Shown: positions 1-8,115, counted from the stretch's first letter. The stretch: 27,157 nt of DNA from RUG754 sp964345365 (GCA_964345365.1 CAYFQR010000020.1:1-27157), one strand, 5' to 3'. The notes: generated by a model not told the origin, from the sequence alone. Translations and numbers: made by a program.

Positions 1-1756
1 TTCAGCAAAGAACATACGCGCAGTCCTGCAATCTCCGATGCCGTCGCAGCCAAATTCAATAGCCTGATGTGCATCTCTCGGGTTGTCGGCATTAGTCCTT
101 ACTTTTAGAGTTCTGATTTCGTCAGCCCAGTTCATGAGAATGCCGAAATCACCCGACACTTCAGGTTCAACGGTATTGATAGCACCCTCAAACACCTGAC
201 CGGTCGACCCGTTAAGCGAGAGAAGGTCTCCCTCATGAAGCACCGTACCAGAATCAAATGTGAGAGTCTTATTATCTTCATCAACTTTCGCGGCGGAACA
301 GCCCGCTACACAGCATTTACCCATTCCGCGAGCAACTACTGCGGCATGCGAAGTCATTCCTCCTCTTGCAGTGAGTATTCCCTCAGCAGCAACCATGCCC
401 GCCAAGTCCTCAGGAGAAGTTTCGGCACGAACAAGTATTACCTTGGTTCTGCCCTGTGACGCTTTCTCCGCCTCGTGAGCCGTAAAATATATATGGCCGG
501 AAGCAGCTCCCGGAGATGCCGGAAGGCCCCTTCCTATTTCTTTTGCCGCTTTCAGCTCCTTTTCATCGAACGCAGGATGAAGAAGCTGGTCTATCTGCTG
601 AGGCTCAAGCCTTGTGATGGCGGTTTCTTTGTCGATTAAGCCTTCATTTACCATGTCAACCGCAATCTTGACAGCCGCCTGTGCCGTGCGTTTGCCGCTT
701 CTGGTCTGGAGCATGAAGAGCTTTCCGTCCTCAACGGTAAACTCCATGTCCTGTGTGTCTTTGTAATGCTTTTCAAGAAGGTCGGCAATGCGAACGAAAT
801 CATTATATGCTTCAGGGAAGGCTTCAGCCATCTGGTCTATATTAAGCGGTGTTCTTACTCCCGCTACTACGTCCTCTCCCTGTGCGTTTATGAGGAACTC
901 GCCGAAAATCTTTTTTTCACCGGTGGAAGGGCTTCTTGTGAAAGCAACGCCTGTACCGGAATCATCTCCCATGTTTCCGAAAACCATGGACTGAACATTG
1001 ACCGCCGTTCCGAGATTGCTCGGAATCGAATTCAATTTTCTGTATAATATCGCCCTGTCATTCATCCATGACCTGAATACAGCCTTAACGGCCTCAATAA
1101 GCTGCTCTTTCGGATCCTGCGGGAAATCTTTTCCCGTTTCCGCCTTTATGAGAGCCTTATAGCCTGCTATTACCTCTTCGAGGTCTTCAGCGCTGAGCTC
1201 TACGTCAAAATGAACGCCTTTTTTATCCTTTTGACCGTCAAATATCTTATCAAACTTCGACTTGGATATTTCCTGAACAACGTCACCGAACATCTGAATG
1301 AATCTTCTATAGCTGTCCATCGCAAATCTGCGGTTTGCCGTTCTCTTGGCAAGTCCCTCAACCGACTTGTCGTTAAGTCCTAAGTTGAGTATCGTGTCCA
1401 TCATTCCGGGCATCGAGAAAACCGCACCGGAACGAACCGATACCAAAAGAGGATTTTCTTCCGAACCGAAGGTTTTTCCTGTTACATGCTCAAGCTCTTC
1501 AAGCTTTTCGTAAATGGCTGTCACAATATCATCGGAAATTTTTTGTCCGTCTTCATAATACTTGTTACAAGCTTCGGTTGTGACAGTGAAACCGAAAGGT
1601 ACCGGAAGTCCGATTTTGGTCATTTCCGCAAGGTTTGCGCCTTTTCCGCCAAGGAGATTACGCATGGANNNNNNNNNNGTTGGCACCTTTTCCTCCGAGC
1701 AGACTCTTCATGTCCTTTGAGCCTTCATTAAAAGAATAAACGATTTTGTTTCCCAT
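1..1756 (-). CDS. ppdK: Pyruvate, phosphate dikinase, 3' end outside the window, interrupted by an assembly gap
   Basis: PPDK interconverts pyruvate + ATP + phosphate and PEP + AMP + pyrophosphate in the cytoplasm, linking glycolysis to PEP. Reading left from ATG 1756 gives 26 codons ending GGKGAN, then ten Ns, then an uninterrupted 555-codon frame from ATG 1665 to base 1. The frame after the gap holds the N-terminal nucleotide-binding domain (NLLGGKGANLAEM, GLPVPFGFTVTTEAC), the swivelling phosphohistidine motif GGMTSHAAVVARGMG (about 318-362) and the start of the PEP-binding barrel. About 580 of the usual roughly 875 residues are present. The 33-bp gap to glyQS suggests co-transcription. 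Oddities: LLGGKGAN is encoded on both sides of the gap with different codons, the 10-N length puts the flanks out of frame, and the barrel motif reads GIGDCRTARMFF where GIGLxRTEHMF is usual. The family call is secure; the exact N-terminus is not. Confidence 0.93.
1669..1678. other. Assembly gap (10 Ns) inside ppdK
   Basis: Ten consecutive N bases join two sequence pieces. Ten is probably a placeholder, since it breaks the ppdK frame. Both flanks encode the same PPDK N-terminal motif, so the join may be a contig overlap, a strain mixture or a mis-join of two ppdK copies. Confidence 0.97.
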
Positions 1757-1789
1757 TTTTTTCCTTTCTACGCTTAATGCGTCAGGCAA

Positions 1790-3193
1790 CTAAAAATACA
1801 GTCGCTCTTCAATATAGTCGCGCACCTCCGAAACCGGAATCCTGACTTGTTCCATTGTGTCTCTGTCTCTAACGGTAACACAGCCGTCAACTTCGGTATC
1901 AAAGTCTACGCAAATGCAGAACGGGGTTCCTATCTCATCTTCTCTCCTATATCTCTTTCCGATGGATCCCGATGTATCATAGTCAACCATAAAGTACCTT
2001 GAGAGTTCTTCATGGATCGGTTCCGCAACTGGTGATAACTTTTTAGCGAGAGGAAGCACTGCCGCCTTGAACGGTGCAAGTGCAGGATGGAGCCTGAGCA
2101 CCGTCCTGACATCTTCTTTTCCGTCCTCCGCGCAGAGTACTTCTTCATCATATGCATCAATCAGGAAAGCAAGGGCAACCCTGCCTGCCCCGAGTGACGG
2201 TTCGATTACATAAGGGACGTATTTTTTGCCCGATTCGGAATCAACATAGCTCAAGTCCTGGCCCGAGGTGTTTATATGCTGTGTGAGGTCGAAATCGGTT
2301 CTGTTGGCAACTCCCCACAGCTCGCCCCAGCCCCATGGGAATGTATATTCGATATCCGTAGTTCCTTTGGAATAGTGCGAGAGTTCTTCAGGAGTATGGT
2401 CTCTCATACGAAGATTTTCTTCTCTGATGCCGAGCGCAAGCAGGAATTTCCAACAATAATCCTTCCAATACTCGAACCACTCGTTGTCGGTTCCGGGTTC
2501 ACAGAAAAACTCAAGCTCCATCTGCTCGAACTCTCTGGTTCTGAATATGAAGTTACCCGGAGTAATCTCGTTTCTGAAGGATTTTCCTATCTGCGCTATT
2601 CCGAAAGGAATCTTCCTGCGCGCAGAGCGCTGCACATTCCTGAAATTGACAAATATGCCTTGCGCCGTCTCCGGTCTGAGATATATTTCGGACTGCGAAT
2701 CCTCGGTAACGCCTTGGAAGGTCTTAAACATAAGATTGAACTTCCTTATTGAAGTATAATCAATCTTGCCGCAGTTCGGGCAGCATATTTTGTTTTCCTG
2801 AATGTATTTTTCGAGCTCGGCATTAGCCCAACCGTCAACGACTATAGCGTCCTTACCGTTTTCGGCAATCCAATCTTCAATCAGATTATCCGCTCTGAAT
2901 CTGGATTTGCAGGATTTACAGTCGATGAGAGGGTCCGAAAATCCGCCGACATGCCCTGACGCAACCCAAGTAGACGGGTTCATCAAAATCGCCGCGTCGA
3001 GTGCAACGTTATATTTTGATTCCTGTACAAACTTCCTGTGCCATGCTTTTTTTACATTATTTAAGAACTCTACGCCAAGAGGGCCGTAATCCCACGTGTT
3101 GGCGAGGCCGCCATATATCTCCGAGCCCGCAAATATGAAGCCCCTGTTTTTACAGAGGGCCACAATTTTTTCCATAGTAACTACGTTACTCAT
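1790..3193 (-). CDS. glyQS: Glycyl-tRNA synthetase, single-chain dimeric (class II) type
   Basis: Charges tRNA-Gly with glycine. This is the alpha2 type, not the split glyQ/glyS tetramer. The 467-residue protein shows the N-terminal GFIFAGSEIYGGLANTWDYGPLG (about 19-40), the class II motif 2 region FRNEITPGNFIFRTREFEQME (about 207-226) and motif 3 EPSLGAGRVALAF near the C-terminus, followed by the anticodon-binding domain. Two CxxC pairs (C92/C95, C138/C141) may form a small zinc knuckle in the catalytic-domain insertion. The start is set at ATG 3193, with AGGT about nine bases upstream. An in-frame TTG at 3223 would add ten residues not typical of the family. The gene follows the DUF4342 gene by about 40 bases and precedes ppdK, a common Clostridia order. 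Motif 3 has GAGR where GADR is frequent. Confidence 0.96.
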   Translation of the reverse strand: MSNVVTMEKIVALCKNRGFIFAGSEIYGGLANTWDYGPLGVEFLNNVKKAWHRKFVQESKYNVALDAAILMNPSTWVASGHVGGFSDPLIDCKSCKSRFRADNLIEDWIAENGKDAIVVDGWANAELEKYIQENKICCPNCGKIDYTSIRKFNLMFKTFQGVTEDSQSEIYLRPETAQGIFVNFRNVQRSARRKIPFGIAQIGKSFRNEITPGNFIFRTREFEQMELEFFCEPGTDNEWFEYWKDYCWKFLLALGIREENLRMRDHTPEELSHYSKGTTDIEYTFPWGWGELWGVANRTDFDLTQHINTSGQDLSYVDSESGKKYVPYVIEPSLGAGRVALAFLIDAYDEEVLCAEDGKEDVRTVLRLHPALAPFKAAVLPLAKKLSPVAEPIHEELSRYFMVDYDTSGSIGKRYRREDEIGTPFCICVDFDTEVDGCVTVRDRDTMEQVRIPVSEVRDYIEERLYF

Positions 3194-3232
3194 ATTTGTT
3201 TTACCTATTACTGTACCTTTCAATTAAGCTGT

Positions 3233-4039
3233 TTAGCTGTTTAAGTTGTTCTTGATATCCTCTTCGTCAAGGTCGATATCGATGTCAATATCGAAATCGT
3301 TCTTCTCCGCTCTTTTTTCTTTTAGCTCATTGAACTTTTCAACGGAAACTTCCTTTGCGGTGTTATATACTTCAGGAGCCTTTTCCTTGATGGTGTTAAA
3401 TGCGTCGGTGCTTGCATCCTTTACCTTGTCGTACACTTCAGGAGCCTTGTCTTTAACGCTGTTGTAAAAATCCGTTCCGGCTTCTTTGAACTTGTCGAAG
3501 GAATCCGGAGCCTTTTCTTTAACGCTGTTGTAAAAATCCGTTCCGGCTTCTTTGAACTTGTCGAAGGAATCAGGTGCTTTATCCTTTATTTCATCGAATA
3601 CCACGTTGCTCTTTTCTTTAACTGTTTCCGCAACCTTACCTGCCTTTTCAGACAAGTCGATAATCTTTCCCTCATCAGTCGTAAGCTCGACTCTGCACTT
3701 GAATCCGAGTGCGGCAATAGCAGCTGCAACGACACCCCAAGGAGCGATAACCGCGCCGATAATCCCGACATTTACAGGGATATTGATAATCAGCTCATCG
3801 TCCTTCACAACACTGATTTTAGAAATATTTCCCTTGTTTACAAGTTCTTTTATTTTTTTCATCATATCGGAAACATAGGATCCGACCTTACCTTCCCTGC
3901 AATCATCAAGGTTTTCTTCGATAGCGATAATAGCGTCTACCACGCTTCCCTCAGCGGCTTCAAGAGCTTCCTTAGCTTCTTTGTAAGATACGCCTGTTCT
4001 GTCTTTTACCAATTCAATTTTTTCAAGAGTAATTTCCAT
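3233..4039 (-). CDS. DUF4342-type protein with UBA/TS-N-like N-terminus and ten 11-residue repeats
   Basis: Function unknown; 268 residues. Residues 1-42 resemble the UBA/TS-N fold found in EF-Ts and NAC-alpha (GVSYKEAKEALEAAEGSVVDAI). Residues about 52-130 match the DUF4342 pattern, with a Gly/Ala-rich hydrophobic stretch (VGIIGAVIAPWGVVAAAIAALG, read as two pieces around 91-112) that could touch or cross a membrane. Residues 132-241 are ten 11-residue units ending K-E/D, for example KAPDSFDKFKE and AGTDFYNSVKE. This 11-mer amphipathic periodicity is like that of LEA, apolipoprotein or synuclein helices. The tail DIDIDIDLDEED is strongly acidic. The start has an excellent AGGAGG site four to five bases after recO-proximal spacer. 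It lies 23 bases after recO and just before glyQS, so it is probably in the same operon. The domain calls are by eye; a lipid-binding or envelope-stress role is only a guess. Confidence 0.85.
   Translation of the reverse strand: MEITLEKIELVKDRTGVSYKEAKEALEAAEGSVVDAIIAIEENLDDCREGKVGSYVSDMMKKIKELVNKGNISKISVVKDDELIINIPVNVGIIGAVIAPWGVVAAAIAALGFKCRVELTTDEGKIIDLSEKAGKVAETVKEKSNVVFDEIKDKAPDSFDKFKEAGTDFYNSVKEKAPDSFDKFKEAGTDFYNSVKDKAPEVYDKVKDASTDAFNTIKEKAPEVYNTAKEVSVEKFNELKEKRAEKNDFDIDIDIDLDEEDIKNNLNS
3450..3571 (-). repeat. Identical 56-bp direct repeats with 66-bp period inside the DUF4342 gene
   Basis: Bases 3450-3505 recur without change at 3516-3571, one 66-bp period (22 codons) apart. They encode two identical copies of the AGTDFYNSVK/KAPDSFDKFKE pair. 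The lack of synonymous change suggests recent expansion or gene conversion, whereas the neighbouring repeat units have diverged. Confidence 0.95.
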
Positions 4040-4062
4040 TTTAGTTCCTCCTTATTTGATAA

Positions 4063-4815
4063 CTATATTTTAATTGATTCACTTTTCAACTCTGATATCT
4101 CCAGATGATAAGCAAAATACTTTCTGAGAATATCCAAAAGCCTGCTTGAAACCTCATCGTCCAAAGCAATCTTTTCGAATTTTGAAAAAGGCTGTTCCCT
4201 AAAATAATCCAGGATATTTATTATATCAAAATTTACATCATAAAGCAACGATTCTTCACCTGATTTTATAACTTCGGGCAAACATTTTTCGCAAACCGTT
4301 CCTCCTCCCGATATCGAAAACTGTCGACTTTTTTCAAGTTTCCGCCCGCAAAAAACACAGGCTCCGGTTTCCGGCATATTTCCGATTTCATCGAGCGCCT
4401 TAACCATATATGCAAGAAGAAGGGTTTCATGTTTTTTCGTCCTCTTTTCGAGCGTCGACAAAAAATCCAGCAAATACAAAAAAAGCTTCGGTTGCGGCTG
4501 CTCCTCAGGCAAAATGCTGTTTGTGAGTTCGAGAGCGTAAGATGCCGTCATAAACTTGTCAAAGTCCTTACCGATGTCAAAGTAGCACTGCTTCGCATAA
4601 CCCCTGTTTAGGTTGTAATTTTCTCTTGATTTGAAAAGCTCGTACGAAGCATACGTGAACGGTCTTGTTGCCAAAGCGGACTTGTTTTTCATGCCGCCTG
4701 TTTGATTGGCCCCTACTGAGATTTTCCCGAATTTCCGCGAGAAAATCACTAACATCTGCCTGCCGTTCACCGTCCTGGTCTGCCTGAGTACGATTCCTTC
4801 GGTATCCGTAATCAA
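4063..4815 (-). CDS. recO: DNA repair protein RecO
   Basis: RecO acts with RecR and RecF to load RecA on SSB-coated single-stranded DNA during gap repair. The 250-residue length is normal. The N-terminal OB-fold begins in the family-typical way (EGIVLRQTRTVNGRQMLVIFS) and is followed by the alpha-helical domain. C153xxC156 and C175xxC178 form the zinc finger expected in many RecO proteins. The start is a TTG at 4815, two bases after the era stop. AAAGGGA about ten bases upstream serves as ribosome site, and the resulting N-terminus aligns with known RecO starts. The tight coupling to era is typical of the Firmicutes era-recO-glyS block. Confidence 0.95.
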   Translation of the reverse strand: MITDTEGIVLRQTRTVNGRQMLVIFSRKFGKISVGANQTGGMKNKSALATRPFTYASYELFKSRENYNLNRGYAKQCYFDIGKDFDKFMTASYALELTNSILPEEQPQPKLFLYLLDFLSTLEKRTKKHETLLLAYMVKALDEIGNMPETGACVFCGRKLEKSRQFSISGGGTVCEKCLPEVIKSGEESLLYDVNFDIINILDYFREQPFSKFEKIALDDEVSSRLLDILRKYFAYHLEISELKSESIKI

Positions 4816-4816
4816 T

Positions 4817-5806
4817 TTAATATTTCCCTTTTTTGTATCCTAAATTGGAAAGAACAAAGTCGGAATCTCTCCAATCAGCATTTACCTTGACCCAAAGTTC
4901 AAGCATAACTTTCATGCCGAGCAAAGCCTCAAGCTCCAACCTGGCCGCCTTGCCGATTCCTTTAAGTTTCTTGCCTTCCTTGCCGATGATTATTGCCTTG
5001 TGAGATTTTCTCTCGCAATAGATGATTGCGCCGATCCTCGCAATATCGTTTCCGGCTTTATCTTTGTCCTCAATAAAGCTCTCTATTTCAACCGCCGCTC
5101 CGTGAGGAACTTCATCGCTAAGATAAAGCAGCATTTTTTCTCTGATTATCTCGCTCGCAATAAACCTCTCCGGATAGTCTGTCATCATGCCTTCGGGGAA
5201 ATAGAGCGGCCCTTCTCCAATTATGTTTTCGAGCTTCTCCCTGAGCTCGGTCACTCCTTTATTCTCAAGTGCGCTTATCCCGAAAACCTCATCAAAAAAC
5301 CCCAATTCATCATATTCCTCGTAAATTTCTTTGAAGTAGTCCGGGTTCATGTTGTCGGTCTTGTTGATTACAAGAATTTTTGGAGTCGATACCTCGCGGA
5401 GTTTCTCCAATATGAACCTGTCGCCGCCGGCATTCCCGAGCTTTTCATCTACAATAAAAAGTATGACATCTACTTCTTTGAATGTCCCCATAGCCGAATC
5501 CGTCATATATGTCCCGAGCTTGGAATGGGGTTTATGTATTCCGGGTGTGTCTATGAACACAAGCTGAACCCCGTCTAAAGGCTTTGCCGGCTCGTCGGTT
5601 TTATTGAAAAATGCATTTATGACATCATCCGAATCGGTCTTTTCTGCACGTCTGTCTATCCTTGTATATATCCCGCGTATGTTGTTTCTGGTTGTCTGAG
5701 GCTTATCGGTCGTGATGGCAATCTTCTCTCCGATTATAGCATTCATGAGTGTTGACTTGCCTACATTCGGTCTCCCTATAATGCCGATAAATCCTGATTT
5801 TATCAT
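4817..5806 (-). CDS. era: GTPase Era
   Basis: Era binds the 3' end of 16S rRNA and helps assemble the 30S subunit. The G motifs are clear: GRPNVGKST (11-19), DTPG (86-89), NKTD (148-151) and SALENKG. The C-terminal KH RNA-binding domain includes GAIIYCERKSHKAIIIGKEG. At 329 residues it is about 30 longer than usual. The extra residues (about 50-78, a Lys/Asp-rich stretch around EKTDSDDVINAFFNKTDEP) lie between the switch I region and G3. The ATG at 5804-5806 overlaps the phoH stop as TAATG, indicating translational coupling. Followed two bases later by recO. Confidence 0.97.
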   Translation of the reverse strand: MIKSGFIGIIGRPNVGKSTLMNAIIGEKIAITTDKPQTTRNNIRGIYTRIDRRAEKTDSDDVINAFFNKTDEPAKPLDGVQLVFIDTPGIHKPHSKLGTYMTDSAMGTFKEVDVILFIVDEKLGNAGGDRFILEKLREVSTPKILVINKTDNMNPDYFKEIYEEYDELGFFDEVFGISALENKGVTELREKLENIIGEGPLYFPEGMMTDYPERFIASEIIREKMLLYLSDEVPHGAAVEIESFIEDKDKAGNDIARIGAIIYCERKSHKAIIIGKEGKKLKGIGKAARLELEALLGMKVMLELWVKVNADWRDSDFVLSNLGYKKGKY

Positions 5807-6836
5807 TATTCACTCACCTCTTCCGGATATTTTTTGTAATAAGAATCATAGGCATTTATTATCTTTCTGACAAGTTCATGTCTCACAACATCCGTATCTT
5901 TCAAATAACAAAACGCAATATCATCCACATCTTTAAGTATCTTTTCGACTTCTACAAGTCCTGAACGTCTCCCTTTCGGAAGGTCGATCTGCGTCACGTC
6001 ACCCGTCACCACAACTCTTGAACCGAAGCCCATTCTCGTCAGAAACATCTTCATTTGTTCCCTTGTCGTATTCTGCGCCTCATCAAGAATTATGAAAGAA
6101 TTGTCGAGCGTCCTGCCTCTCATGTATGCGAGAGGAACCACTTCTATAGCCTCTTTTTCCTTAAGCCTGAGTGCCGAGTCGCGCCCTAAAACATCATAGA
6201 GCGCATCATAAAGCGGTCTTAAATAAGGGTCAACCTTCTCCTGAAGGTCGCCCGGCAAAAAACCCAGTCTCTCTCCCGCCTCGACCGCCGGTCTTGCCAA
6301 AATAATCTTAGATACTTCTTTGTTCTTAAAAGCATTTACCGCCATAGCGACCGCTATATATGTCTTGCCCGTCCCTGCAGGGCCTATGCCGAAAACAATC
6401 TCTTTTTTTCTCATTGCTTCGACATACTTCTTTTGGCCGAGCGTCTTCGGCTTAAGCGGTTTGCCTGCATGAGTGAAGCATATTATGTCCTTTCCTACCC
6501 CGTTATCCTTATATGATGAGCCTTCTTTCTTGAGGTTCAATATGTAGGCGGCTTTCTGTTTATCCAGGCTTTCGCCTTGTGCAAGCACACTCATATATTC
6601 CTCCAAAATCGCCTCTGCAAGTGCAATCGCCTCCTCCTGTTCTTCCTCTCTCTGCTCATATCCGCACCGGTCAAATCAACCTCCGGTATGCCCGAATCGT
6701 ATAAAAGCACAACGTCGCCGTTTCTCTGAATCAAGTCTACCCCCGTAGCCTCTTTTATAAGTTTAAGATTTATGTCTAAATTACCGAATAATTCGATATG
6801 GTCAATACCATCAATGATTTTTATTATCTTTTCCAA
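5806..6836 (-). CDS. phoH: PhoH-like ATPase (YbeZ/PhoL type), frameshifted in this sequence
   Basis: PhoH/PhoL proteins are RNA-associated P-loop ATPases that usually travel with ybeY and act in ribosome or RNA maturation. Two overlapping frames together make one protein. Frame 1 runs from TTG 6836 (AAAGGA site about eight bases upstream) and encodes the conserved N-terminal KH-like piece IELFGNLDINLKLIKEATG, then degenerates into an Arg-rich tail ending at 6591. Frame 2 becomes PhoH-like around 6640-6655 (EEQEEAIALAEAILEEYM) and continues to the stop at 5806, with Walker A GPAGTGKT and Walker B FIILDEAQN. One base appears to be missing in the purine-rich run GAGAGAGGAAGAA (about 6640-6653). 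No canonical slippery heptamer is seen, so a sequence error or real mutation is likelier than programmed shifting. An initiation inside frame 2 at ATG 6594 would give only the ATPase domain. Confidence 0.92.
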
Positions 6837-6873
6837 AGAATATTTCCTTTCAAGTTTATTATTTTCGTTAATA

Positions 6874-6939
6874 CTGTGACAGGTGCCGCCTTGCGAACCG
6901 GAATCGTCGCTTCGGATTATACTTGAGGCTTAGTCACAG
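6874..6939 (-). other. Inverted repeat in the cdd-phoH spacer, possible structured leader
   Basis: CTGTGAC (6874-6880) and GTCACAG (6933-6939) form a perfect 7-bp arm pair enclosing about 52 bases. These contain a smaller CCGGAA/TTCGG pairing. No T-run follows on either strand, so it does not look like a terminator. It ends about 40 bases before the phoH start and may be an RNA leader element or processing site. Confidence 0.35.
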
Positions 6940-6952
6940 CAAAACTGATTTT

Positions 6953-7354
6953 TTAGAATTGATTTCCCTCATCGTCGAGCTTGAATCCTTCAGGCAGGAT
7001 CTTATCCATCGTATAGCTTCTTATATGTTCCTCATCGGCGGCTGTCATCACTATAAAATCGTCATCGCAAAATTCACGCATGAATTGTCTGCATATACCG
7101 CAAGGCCATGCTTCTCCGCCGCTTGAGGTAATCATGATTTTCGTAAACTCCGTGCAACCTTCAGATACCGCTTTGACAAATGCCGTACGTTCCGCACAAA
7201 TTGTCGCACCGTACGAAGAATTCTCCACATTGCAGCCGGTGAATACCCTGCCGTCCTTAGCGAGAAGTGCGGCCCCGACTCGAAAACCTGAAAACTTCGC
7301 ATATGACATTTTTTCCATTTCTTTTGATATTCCGTATAGTTCCTTATCAGTCAT
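6953..7354 (-). CDS. cdd: Cytidine deaminase
   Basis: Hydrolytic deaminase converting cytidine and deoxycytidine to uridine forms in pyrimidine salvage; a small homotetrameric zinc enzyme. At 133 residues it has the standard length. The zinc site is visible as C53-A-E55, with E55 the catalytic proton shuttle, and P84-C85-G-I-C88. Substrate residues appear in FRVGAAL and TGCNVENSSYG. The ATG at 7354 is preceded by AAAGGAAAG. It lies between ybeY and phoH-era, a usual Firmicutes location, but 210 bases separate it from ybeY. Confidence 0.97.
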   Translation of the reverse strand: MTDKELYGISKEMEKMSYAKFSGFRVGAALLAKDGRVFTGCNVENSSYGATICAERTAFVKAVSEGCTEFTKIMITSSGGEAWPCGICRQFMREFCDDDFIVMTAADEEHIRSYTMDKILPEGFKLDDEGNQF

Positions 7355-7456
7355 ATCTTTCCTTTCTTTACTTAATACTTATAGAGACTGATTGGTTGTC
7401 ACTCTATCATTGACTGTTATATTTACATTTTTCGCTTATTTAGCTGTCTTGGAATT

Positions 7457-7546
7457 ACAGGTAAATTCTTCATTATATTCACTGATCGATCGAATCGTTG
7501 TCTCGTCGATTCACTTCTTAATTATTAGAAGCATATTTTTACCTGT
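7457..7546 (-). promoter_or_regulatory. Candidate structured RNA in the ybeY-cdd spacer
   Basis: ACAGGTAAA (7457-7465) and TTTACCTGT (7538-7546) form a perfect 9-bp closing stem. Within it GAATCG/CGATTC (7492-7497, 7507-7512) and CTTCT/AGAAG can form two hairpins on the minus-strand transcript, giving a branched fold of about 90 nt ending roughly 100 bases before cdd. It matches no riboswitch I recognise and has no terminator-like T-run. The rest of 7355-7564 shows nothing else. Confidence 0.35.
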
Positions 7547-7564
7547 TGGGTAGTCGCATAATTA

Positions 7565-8038
7565 TTACCGATTTATTCCTATCTTACCTAAGATTTCTTC
7601 TTCTCTCTCCCTCATGACCGTTTTATCATCTTCTTCGATGTGGTCATAGCCGAGAAGATGAAGTACCGAGTGAGTGAAAAGATAAAGCAGTTCACGCTCA
7701 AAACCGTGACCGAACTCCGCCGCCTGTTCCTCGGCTTTTTCGATACATATCACCACATCCCCAAGCATGAGTTCATCCGGAGTCTCATCGGGATTTTCAG
7801 AGTAGTACATAAGCTCCTCGGCTTCAAATTGCGGAAAACTCAGTACATCGGTAGGTCGGTCTATGCCTCTGTATTCCCTATTAAGTTCACGAATGCCCTC
7901 CATATCCGCCAAACTCAGCGATATCTCCGCATTTTCATGATTCAGTCCCTCTGCTTCCAATGCTGCTTCCGCCGCACATATCATTTCATCAATATATTTT
8001 TTTTCGAGTATTTCATCCTCTTCAAACATTATTTTCAT
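7565..8038 (-). CDS. ybeY: Endoribonuclease YbeY (rRNA maturation factor)
   Basis: Zinc-dependent single-strand endoribonuclease used in 16S rRNA 3'-end maturation and late-stage 70S quality control. The 157-residue protein carries the signature HSVLHLLGYDH, whose H123, H127 and H133 hold the metal. Upstream are the family stretches RELNREYRGIDRPTDVLSFP and LGDVVICIEKA. The ATG at 8038 has AAAAGG about seven bases upstream. A second ATG three codons later is possible but farther from the site. It heads the minus-strand run ybeY-cdd-phoH-era-recO. An unusually acidic N-terminus (EEDEI) is the only oddity. Confidence 0.96.
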   Translation of the reverse strand: MKIMFEEDEILEKKYIDEMICAAEAALEAEGLNHENAEISLSLADMEGIRELNREYRGIDRPTDVLSFPQFEAEELMYYSENPDETPDELMLGDVVICIEKAEEQAAEFGHGFERELLYLFTHSVLHLLGYDHIEEDDKTVMREREEEILGKIGINR

Positions 8039-8115
8039 GTATTGCCTTTTTAGTCCTATATTACCTTGTTAATACTATATCGGCTCGTCAATCATTTGAT
8101 TTTTTTATTTTAGTA

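Noticed and set aside
2276..2752. 158-codon open frame on the plus strand inside glyQS
   Set aside because: It is antisense to a strongly conserved enzyme, has no ribosome site, and no recognisable domain. The same reasoning removes the other antisense frames, such as 5000-5578, 13446-14078, 14318-14929, 17045-17878 and 25353-25958.
3194..3223. TTG start ten codons upstream for glyQS
   Set aside because: The added residues are not typical of the family, and ATG 3193 has AGGT at good spacing.
6591..6660. Programmed -1 frameshifting in phoH
   Set aside because: The frame relation fits -1, but no X-XXY-YYZ heptamer is seen in the overlap and phoH is not known for recoding. An indel is simpler.
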